Below, one piece after another: positions 13,803 to 19,165 of a stretch of 19,165 nucleotides of DNA. Under the pieces are notes generated by a model. It made no database searches. It was not told where the DNA came from and saw only the letters and a list, made by a program, of their open reading frames with translations. This stretch comes from Ruminococcaceae bacterium UBA5904 (lineage in GTDB: Bacteria; Bacillota; Clostridia; Oscillospirales; Acutalibacteraceae): the NCBI GenBank assembly GCA_002431305.1, contig DJEG01000123.1, positions 31,650-50,814 on the forward strand. Direction: 5' to 3'. Both the position numbers and the translations under genes were made by a program. Position 1 is the first letter of the stretch. The number at the start of each line of letters is the position of its first letter.

Positions 13803-14812
13803 TGACAAGCGAGGAAATGAAAAACGAAGTACTCTCAAGAGCCGCCGCTCTCGGCAAGGCGAGAAACAGAAGGATAAAAACGGCGGCGGCGACAGCCGTA
13901 TGCGCGGTTATAATCTGCGCGGCGGCAGTACCGATATACAGAGCGAATCGTCCCGGCACTGTTACACCTTCGGCTCAAACGACAGTACAGAACGGCGTGA
14001 CGGCACCTGCGGGAAACGAGGACAAAACAACTGCCCGAGTTACAACATCAGCACCCGCATGCGCAGCCGAAACGTCCGTCATAAGTACATCCGCGCCGAA
14101 AGCCTCCGCCTCACAAACAAGAACGCCCCCGTCGGACGAAACTCAAAAATCGCCGAACACCGTCACCCCCGGCGAAACGACGACAAGGAGAAATGAGCCG
14201 ACAACGAAAAAAAATGAGCCGACGACGGGAAAAAACGAATCGACGACGAAGAAAAACGATTCCGAGACCACGGCAAAACCGGAAACGACAAAAAAAGCCG
14301 ACACAGCGAAAACCGAGCCCGGAGAAGATAACGATTCGTTCCCCGATTCAAAACCTCCCGTCCCCCCGGTAACCGAACCGGCAACCGTCCGCCCGGCGCC
14401 GACACGCCCCGATTCGAACTCCGATTCATCCGCTGACTGCGGATGGCTTATGGAGAACAACAAGGCAGGATTAGGCTATGAATCCGTTGATGACATCGTT
14501 AACAACAAGTGGACTTACTACGTAAAATCCGTAGAATACAATTCGGATTTGAGAATGTTCAAGTTCTCGTCTGTCACGCCCGTTTTCGGATGGATTTCAA
14601 CAGGCGAAAAATCATATACATTTTATGCCGAATCCTATGCTCCGATTGCGCCCGACGGCGAATATCTCGGAACGGTAAGCGATTTTCAGACAAGTCTGCC
14701 TGTACTGAATTCGTATAAAATCTACCGCTTCTCGGGCATTAAAGACGAAAAGCGGGATATGATTCTCGTCACGGATTCCGAAAGATATTTCGTATTCGCC
14801 GAAACCGACTGA
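13802..14812 (+). CDS. Single-pass membrane protein with Thr-rich stalk, putative ECF partner/sensor
   Basis: 336 residues. There is a short cytoplasmic N-terminus (1-24), one membrane helix (25-46), a long Thr/Pro/Lys/Glu stalk (about 51-215) and a compact outer domain (about 216-336) rich in Tyr, Phe and Ser. In the stalk, residues 127-151 repeat a seven-residue unit of the form TT-x-K-N-E-P/S. Coupling to the sigma gene makes an anti-sigma role likely, but the cytoplasmic part is far shorter than a normal anti-sigma domain and has no zinc-binding HXXXCXXC motif, so how it would hold the sigma factor is unclear. The outer domain matches nothing I recognise; it could bind a wall or glycan ligand. 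A clear terminator follows. Confidence 0.75.
   Translation: MTSEEMKNEVLSRAAALGKARNRRIKTAAATAVCAVIICAAAVPIYRANRPGTVTPSAQTTVQNGVTAPAGNEDKTTARVTTSAPACAAETSVISTSAPKASASQTRTPPSDETQKSPNTVTPGETTTRRNEPTTKKNEPTTGKNESTTKKNDSETTAKPETTKKADTAKTEPGEDNDSFPDSKPPVPPVTEPATVRPAPTRPDSNSDSSADCGWLMENNKAGLGYESVDDIVNNKWTYYVKSVEYNSDLRMFKFSSVTPVFGWISTGEKSYTFYAESYAPIAPDGEYLGTVSDFQTSLPVLNSYKIYRFSGIKDEKRDMILVTDSERYFVFAETD
14180..14257 (+). repeat. Heptapeptide-coding tandem repeat in stalk
   Basis: Three to four 21-base units, each coding roughly Thr-Thr-x-Lys-Asn-Glu-Pro/Ser, in the Thr-rich stalk of the membrane protein. ACGAC and AAAAAYGA blocks recur between units, so slippage-driven length change is plausible. Confidence 0.7.
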
Positions 14813-14867
14813 TATATCCTGCAAAGAACGACAAAGTTCGTTTTGCCCCCATCTTTCCTTTTCTGCG

Positions 14868-14905
14868 CTCCGCCGTATATTTTACGCGTTTTACGGCGGA
14901 GTTTT
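14868..14905 (+). terminator. Rho-independent terminator after sigma/membrane protein pair
   Basis: CTCCGCCGTA (14868-14877) pairs perfectly with TACGGCGGAG (14892-14901), 14-base loop, then TTTT. It separates the sigma operon from the dockerin genes. Confidence 0.85.
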
Positions 14906-14956
14906 CCTCCCCCCGAAAACATTACCGATTATTTTTAAGAAAGGAATGTACATGCC

Positions 14957-16303
14957 ATGTTTAAAAAGCTTTACTCACACTTAATGTCTTTATTTACGGC
15001 AATATGCGTCGTACTCACCTCGGCAATAACAGTATCGGCACTATCGCCGGCTGAATCCCCGTCCGTACTTTCAAAAGAAACCGACGTCGTACCCGTCGGA
15101 GAGGAAATAGAATTTAAAACCGCGGTTCAGACAATGAACGTTTACGACATATCGGACGGACAGACAAGCGGCTACAAGGTTTTAATAAAAAGTTTGGACG
15201 CGCTTCATGAATTCGTAGACAAAACGGGCATCGACGACGAAATTTATATAAAACAGTACACTCAGAGCTTTTTTGAAACGAACGCTCTTATCATAACATA
15301 TCAAATCTGCCCCGGCGGAGGGGACTCATTCACATTAAATAAAATAGTAAAAACCTCGGACAATACCATTGCTCTCGACATTTCATTTAATACTTACGAC
15401 GGAATGCAGACAATGGTTGTCTCCTATCAGCTCGGCGTTTATGAGGTCAATCTCTCCGACGTCGGAAAAATAACTGAGCTTGCCGACTATACTCAGCCCA
15501 CGCTCGAAGAGAACAAATTCGATTTTTCATTTAAACTTGAAAATCCGTGCTATTTTACAACAAACTACGACGACACGCTGTCGCTGTTTAAGGAGATAGA
15601 TTCCAACTATCTCAGAGTAAAATACGCCGAAAAATTAACCGTCATAAGAGACGGCAAAATAATAAACGCAAAAAACGACGAGGGAAATTACGAATACTTT
15701 ACATTAAAATCATACGATATTCTCCAGTTTAAAAATTCAGACGGCATAATCTGCGCGTCATACGTCGTAATCTGCCCCGGCGACATAAATTCCGACGGTA
15801 AGGTTTCGGCTTCCGACGCCCGCGAGGCACTGAGAGCCGCCGCAAAAATCGGAACATATAATTATTACGAACGCCTCGCGATGACCAAGGACGGCAGAGA
15901 ATCCTTAAGACTTTCAGCCTCCGACGCGCGTTCGCTTCTGCGCATAGCGTCAAGACTCGAAACCGCCCCCGGCAGAAGAATATACACCTACGAAAACGAA
16001 CCGTATATCGTCGAGGACTTTGCGGACTCATGCGCCGTTAAGTGGATAGCTTCGGCAAGCGACAGCGTTCACGTTAAAATCGAGCAGGAGTACATCCCGC
16101 TTCCCAAACCCGACGTAATAACAGAAATAAAAGACGGCGACGCGCCCCACAGCAATTTCATAATCACACCCGACCAGACGGGAACGTACGTTATAACCAT
16201 GACGTACAGAAATCCGTGGGAAAAAGGCAAGATTTACGAGCAGTTTACGTTCACGCTCGAAGTTTTGCAGAGAGCAGAACCGACGACAGGAGCGTATAAA
16301 TAA
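14957..16303 (+). CDS. Secreted dockerin-containing protein, PrcB-like N-terminal region
   Basis: 448 residues. A signal peptide (about 1-28, cleavage near VSA-LS) is followed by a beta-rich region (50-180) whose YTQSFFETNALIITYQ stretch resembles the PrcB C-terminal domain. A linker module (190-270), a dockerin (273-334) and a C-terminal beta domain (345-436) follow. The first dockerin calcium loop is good (DINSDGKVSASD, 276-287); the second (312-323) keeps only its end positions. The C-terminal domain, with TYVITMTYRNPWE and a final FTFTLEV strand, looks like the chagasin (I42) fold, without the NPTTG inhibitory loop; this is a weak call. The dockerin suggests attachment to a cohesin partner outside the cell. 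It starts after an AAAGGA site, with no promoter recognised. The next gene is a paralogue. Confidence 0.8.
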   Translation: MFKKLYSHLMSLFTAICVVLTSAITVSALSPAESPSVLSKETDVVPVGEEIEFKTAVQTMNVYDISDGQTSGYKVLIKSLDALHEFVDKTGIDDEIYIKQYTQSFFETNALIITYQICPGGGDSFTLNKIVKTSDNTIALDISFNTYDGMQTMVVSYQLGVYEVNLSDVGKITELADYTQPTLEENKFDFSFKLENPCYFTTNYDDTLSLFKEIDSNYLRVKYAEKLTVIRDGKIINAKNDEGNYEYFTLKSYDILQFKNSDGIICASYVVICPGDINSDGKVSASDAREALRAAAKIGTYNYYERLAMTKDGRESLRLSASDARSLLRIASRLETAPGRRIYTYENEPYIVEDFADSCAVKWIASASDSVHVKIEQEYIPLPKPDVITEIKDGDAPHSNFIITPDQTGTYVITMTYRNPWEKGKIYEQFTFTLEVLQRAEPTTGAYK

Positions 16304-16305
16304 TT

Positions 16306-17622
16306 ATGACGTTTAAAAAAACGCGCGGTATTTTATGCGCATTGCTCGCCGTAATACTTTCTCTGTCCCTTACGCTTACAGCATTCGCCGAAAACGGCGA
16401 AGAGGACGGCAAAACCGTTCCATTTAAAATCACCGTAAAGGCACGTTACTTCAGAAACAGACCCGAGGGCGCTTCGTACCCCGCGTCGAGCGGACTCATA
16501 ACGTCATTCGACGGATTCAGGGAGTACTGGACGTTTCTCGACGATTATCAGAAGAAATTCTGCGCGGAATACTATAACGATAAAGAGTATTTTGACAACG
16601 GAGGCGCGCTGATACTCGTTTTCGGAGATTCGTACAGAATGGATTCCGAATTAAACATAGAATCGGTTACGATAGCCGAGGATAAAATCCTGTTTGTCAA
16701 CATGACGAGAACCGGACCGAAAACATGCGTTTATACTTCGAACATTAATACCGTTTCGGTGCTCGAAATAAAACAAAGCGACGTTTCGGACGTTTCTATT
16801 ATAAAAACGCGCATAACCGATGAAATAACGACAGACGAGGAAACGCCGAAGACTGAGAATTCGGATGACTATATTGATTTTCCGCCCGCAGATAATGATA
16901 ATATCGAAATCGAGAACGGCAGTTACGGAACGCTTGCATCATACAGAGGCGTTTCGCTCGGCGAGTTAAAACATATGTATAATCCGTCGGATGAAATAAG
17001 GGCGTTTGATAATGATTTAAACCCGGTAACGGACGATAAAACGGCTTTAAAAACGGGAAACATCATACAATGTATTAATAAAAAAGGGATCGTCATAAAC
17101 GCGTATTACATCGCCAGAAAAGGCGACGTAAACTCCGACGGCAGAATAACAGCCTCAGACGCACGCGAAGTATTTAGAGCCTCGGCAAAGCTCACGTATT
17201 TTAACTGCGCTCAGACCGACGCGTCGCACAGCCTGAACGGTTATTCTCCCGACAGTGAAGCGAATGCACAGGATGCGCGTTATCTGTTAAGAATCTCGGC
17301 GGGACTTGACATTCTCAACGCCGGTAAAAGTACACAGGGTTTAATTGCCGGCAGAGACGGCTCGGCTCTCGAAATGAAAGGCTTTTACTGCGATGAAAAC
17401 GCAGAATGGAATATCACCGCGGGCATTGACGGCAAAGAATACGACTGCGTTACGCATTCGGACGAAATTATCAAAAATTCGGACGGCGGCGATACGAATT
17501 CATACATGAGAATGTTTACGTTCGACCCGGAAGTCCCCGGTCTTTATGAAATAAAAGGCGAACTTAACGGTTCGGACGGAAAGGTTAAAGAGACGTATAA
17601 ATTCAGCATAGAAGTCAGTTAA
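16306..17622 (+). CDS. Secreted dockerin-containing paralogue of the preceding gene
   Basis: 438 residues. The signal peptide (about 1-28, AFA-EN) is followed by a PrcB-like region (40-165; YNDKEYFDNGGALILVF is its signature-like part), an acidic linker (170-205), a short module ending at KTGNIIQCINKKG, a dockerin (272-336) and a C-terminal beta domain (345-438). The dockerin's first loop DVNSDGRITASD (274-285) is intact; the second (312-323) is degenerate. Order and spacing match the upstream gene, while sequence identity looks low, so this is an old tandem duplication. It starts two bases after the upstream stop; AGGAG lies rather far (13 bases) upstream, so coupling is likely. A cohesin-bound surface partner or regulator of proteolysis are both possible. 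Confidence 0.8.
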   Translation: MTFKKTRGILCALLAVILSLSLTLTAFAENGEEDGKTVPFKITVKARYFRNRPEGASYPASSGLITSFDGFREYWTFLDDYQKKFCAEYYNDKEYFDNGGALILVFGDSYRMDSELNIESVTIAEDKILFVNMTRTGPKTCVYTSNINTVSVLEIKQSDVSDVSIIKTRITDEITTDEETPKTENSDDYIDFPPADNDNIEIENGSYGTLASYRGVSLGELKHMYNPSDEIRAFDNDLNPVTDDKTALKTGNIIQCINKKGIVINAYYIARKGDVNSDGRITASDAREVFRASAKLTYFNCAQTDASHSLNGYSPDSEANAQDARYLLRISAGLDILNAGKSTQGLIAGRDGSALEMKGFYCDENAEWNITAGIDGKEYDCVTHSDEIIKNSDGGDTNSYMRMFTFDPEVPGLYEIKGELNGSDGKVKETYKFSIEVS

Positions 17623-17678
17623 TTTATAAAAGATCATAACGATTTTTCCCGACACGCTTAACATATTTCCTCCATGAG

Positions 17679-17707
17679 AAAGCTCGAGTTCAACGAACCC
17701 GGGCTTT
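17679..17707 (+). terminator. Possible terminator after dockerin genes
   Basis: AAAGCTCGAGTTC pairs with GAACCCGGGCTTT around a three-base loop, with one mismatch and one G-U pair. The downstream T run is poor (TTTACT). Confidence 0.5.
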
Positions 17708-17714
17708 ACTCTTG

Positions 17715-17730
17715 TATCACTGCGGTGATA
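17715..17730. promoter_or_regulatory. Operator-like palindrome 1
   Basis: TATCACTGCGGTGATA, a perfect 6+4+6 inverted repeat. A sister site (TCAC-TTTG-GTGA, 17759-17770) lies 42 bp downstream centre to centre, four helical turns. Confidence 0.65.
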
Positions 17731-17747
17731 TAAATTAAAAAATACAA

Positions 17748-17776
17748 TTGACCGGCTGTCACTTTGGTGATACAAT
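17748..17776 (+). promoter_or_regulatory. Promoter with operator in its spacer
   Basis: TTGACC (17748-17753), 17 bases, TACAAT (17771-17776). The spacer contains TCACTTTGGTGA (17759-17770), so a bound repressor would block polymerase. It drives the XRE relic just downstream. Confidence 0.7.
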
Positions 17777-17791
17777 ACAGAAAAAAGTGAG

Positions 17792-17884
17792 GTAAAAAAA
17801 GACATCAACAAAGCCGGCGCACAGACGTTATATAAGATATCAAAGGTGCTTGGCTGTACGATTGAGGATTTATTGGAAAAATAA
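17792..17884 (+). pseudogene. 5'-truncated XRE-family regulator relic
   Basis: The frame ends DINKAGAQTLYKISKVLGCT-IEDLLEK, which is the usual C-terminal end of small clostridial XRE (Cro/CI-type) helix-turn-helix regulators: the last helices after the DNA-reading helix. No ATG, GTG or TTG start exists in this frame after the stop at 17768-17770, and the helix-turn-helix itself is missing. A GAGGT ribosome site and a good promoter remain directly upstream, so a deletion appears to have removed the start and first half. A 30-codon peptide from a rare start codon cannot be excluded. Confidence 0.65.
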
Positions 17885-17886
17885 AA

Positions 17887-17946
17887 AAACAAGCTGTAAT
17901 TCATAAATAACGCGTCAAAACGTTAAAATGAATTACAGCTTTTTAT
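17887..17946. terminator. Bidirectional terminator
   Basis: AAGCTGTAATTCAT (17891-17904) pairs perfectly with ATGAATTACAGCTT (17928-17941). T runs lie on both sides: TTTTT on the plus strand, and on the minus strand the complement of AAAAAAA upstream. It ends both the relic's transcript and fhs. Confidence 0.85.
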
Positions 17947-17956
17947 TTTGAAATTA

Positions 17957-19165
17957 TCAGAACAATCCCGATATCTTGCCGTTCTCGTCCACGTCGATGT
18001 TTTCCGCGGCGGGCTTTTTCGGCAGTCCGGGCATCGTCATAATGTCGCCCGTCAGTACGACTATGAATCCCGCTCCGGCAGAGACCTTGACGTTTCTGAC
18101 GGTCACCGTGAAGCCCTCGGGCGCGCCGAGCAGAGCCGGGTCGTCCGAAAAACTGTACTGCGTTTTCGCCATGCATACGGGCAGATTCGCAAAGCCTAAT
18201 TTCGTCAGAGAATCTATCTGTTTTTGCGCGTTTTTCGTAAACGCAACGTCCTTTCCGCCGTAAATTTTCGTTACGACGGCTTTTATTTTATCCTCAATGC
18301 TCGTATTGAGTTCGTACGCATATCTGAAATCGCCTTTTTCCTCCTCGCAGAGTCTGACGACCTCTCTTGCAAGAGATTCTCCGCCCTTTCCGCCGTCCGC
18401 CCAGACGGTTGAAAGCTCGACGTTTACGCCGAGTTCACGGCATTTTTCGATTACGAGATTAATCTCCGCGTCGGTGTCGGTCGGGAATTTATTTACGGCT
18501 ACAACGCACGGCAGGCGGTAGACGTTTTTAATATTCGAAACATGTCTTAACAGGTTCGGAATACCCTTTTCGAGTGCGGTCAGATCCTCTTTTCCGAGCT
18601 CGTTTTTGGCGAGTCCGCCGTGCATTTTAAGCGCGCGCACCGTCGCAACAACTACGACCGCGTCGGGCTTTAACGAAGCCGACCTGCATTTGATGTCAAG
18701 GAATTTTTCCGCGCCGAGATCCGCGCCGAATCCCGCTTCGGTTACGGTATATTCGCACGAATGCATCGCGCACCTCGTCGCGAGTACGGAGTTACAGCCG
18801 TGCGCGATGTTTGCAAACGGTCCGCCGTGAACAAACGCGGGAGTGCCCTCCAGGGTCTGAACAAGGTTCGGCTTTACCGCGTCTTTTAACAGCGCGGTCA
18901 TTGCTCCGACGGCTTTCAGATCGCCCGCGGTTACGGGCTTATCGTCGTACGTATAGCCGACAATTATTTTCGATAATCTGTTTTTAAGGTCGGTTATATC
19001 GGTCGAAAGGCAGAACACAGCCATTATTTCGGAAGCGACGGTTATGTCGAATCCGTCCTCTCTCGGCACGCCGTCCGTCTTACCGCCCAAGCCGTCCGTT
19101 ATATGACGAAGTTGTCTGTCGTTCATGTCGACGCACCGTCTCCACGTGATTTTACGAACGTCGAT
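17957..19165 (-). CDS. fhs: Formate--tetrahydrofolate ligase, C-terminal part (N-terminus beyond window)
   Basis: 402 residues are inside the window, of a family usually about 556 long; the frame stays open to the right edge. ATG 19126 is internal, since the residues before it ([13 protein letters not shown]) continue the family sequence. The enzyme joins formate to tetrahydrofolate with ATP, giving 10-formyl-THF for purine synthesis, formyl-Met and, in acetogens, the methyl branch of the Wood-Ljungdahl pathway. Landmarks are [50 protein letters not shown] and a late [18 protein letters not shown] block. The P-loop and the start lie outside. It is soluble, typically a homotetramer. No other one-carbon gene is in the window, so acetogenesis cannot be claimed. 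It ends in a bidirectional terminator shared with the XRE relic. Confidence 0.96.
   Translation of the reverse strand: MDVRKITWRRCVDMNDRQLRHITDGLGGKTDGVPREDGFDITVASEIMAVFCLSTDITDLKNRLSKIIVGYTYDDKPVTAGDLKAVGAMTALLKDAVKPNLVQTLEGTPAFVHGGPFANIAHGCNSVLATRCAMHSCEYTVTEAGFGADLGAEKFLDIKCRSASLKPDAVVVVATVRALKMHGGLAKNELGKEDLTALEKGIPNLLRHVSNIKNVYRLPCVVAVNKFPTDTDAEINLVIEKCRELGVNVELSTVWADGGKGGESLAREVVRLCEEEKGDFRYAYELNTSIEDKIKAVVTKIYGGKDVAFTKNAQKQIDSLTKLGFANLPVCMAKTQYSFSDDPALLGAPEGFTVTVRNVKVSAGAGFIVVLTGDIMTMPGLPKKPAAENIDVDENGKISGLF

Noticed and set aside
13266..14812. SigI/RsgI system
   Set aside because: The sigma protein has ECF regions 2 and 4 and the membrane protein lacks an RsgI-type N-terminal domain; only the layout is similar.
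17500..17904. 134-residue minus-strand frame
   Set aside because: It crosses the dockerin gene end, two terminators and the XRE promoter, and has no family features.

Overview
The window reads as chromosomal DNA of an anaerobic Clostridia bacterium, most likely a gut-type Oscillospirales/Ruminococcaceae relative. The grounds are dockerin-type domains on secreted proteins, formate--tetrahydrofolate ligase, a Wzz/BY-kinase/CpsB-type polysaccharide locus, Firmicutes-like promoters (TTGAAA-17-TATAAT) and strong GGAGG-type ribosome binding sites. I see no rRNA, tRNA, CRISPR array, insertion sequence or phage gene. The lineage is inferred from gene content only.

Positions 1-7008 (minus strand) hold an exopolysaccharide/capsule operon. 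In order of transcription it has a promoter at 6980-7008, a CpsB-type PHP phosphatase, a gap of about 200 bp with tandem heptamers, a membrane-anchored Ig-like repeat protein, two consecutive fused Wzz/tyrosine-kinase proteins with strikingly different tyrosine-rich tails, an ABC exporter, and the first codons of a polysaccharide gene (epimerase or glycosyltransferase) cut by the window edge. The kinases, phosphatase and exporter together suggest phosphorylation-controlled polymer synthesis and export.

Positions 7152-8885 (minus) hold a two-gene unit, a TrpH/RNase AM-type PHP protein and an unrecognised 188-residue protein, closed by a clear terminator. Positions 8950-11398 (plus) hold fucU, a dCMP deaminase and a GH125 exo-alpha-mannosidase as one likely operon. 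A 151-bp MITE-like repeat follows at 11424-11574. Positions 11604-13084 (minus) hold yfbR, a nitroreductase and a DUF1294 membrane protein behind a consensus promoter.

Positions 13109-14905 (plus) hold an ECF sigma factor with both a housekeeping-type and an ECF-type promoter, translationally coupled to a one-pass membrane protein with a Thr-rich stalk and an outer domain. Positions 14957-17622 hold two tandem paralogous secreted proteins, each with an N-terminal PrcB-like region, a dockerin and a C-terminal beta domain. A relic of an XRE regulator, still with its promoter and paired operators, lies at 17715-17884, before a bidirectional terminator and the C-terminal part of fhs (minus), which runs off the right edge.

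The parts that look least ordinary are the three-residue tyrosine register in the first kinase tail with its degenerate kinase motifs, and the ECF/membrane sensor/dockerin-pair region.
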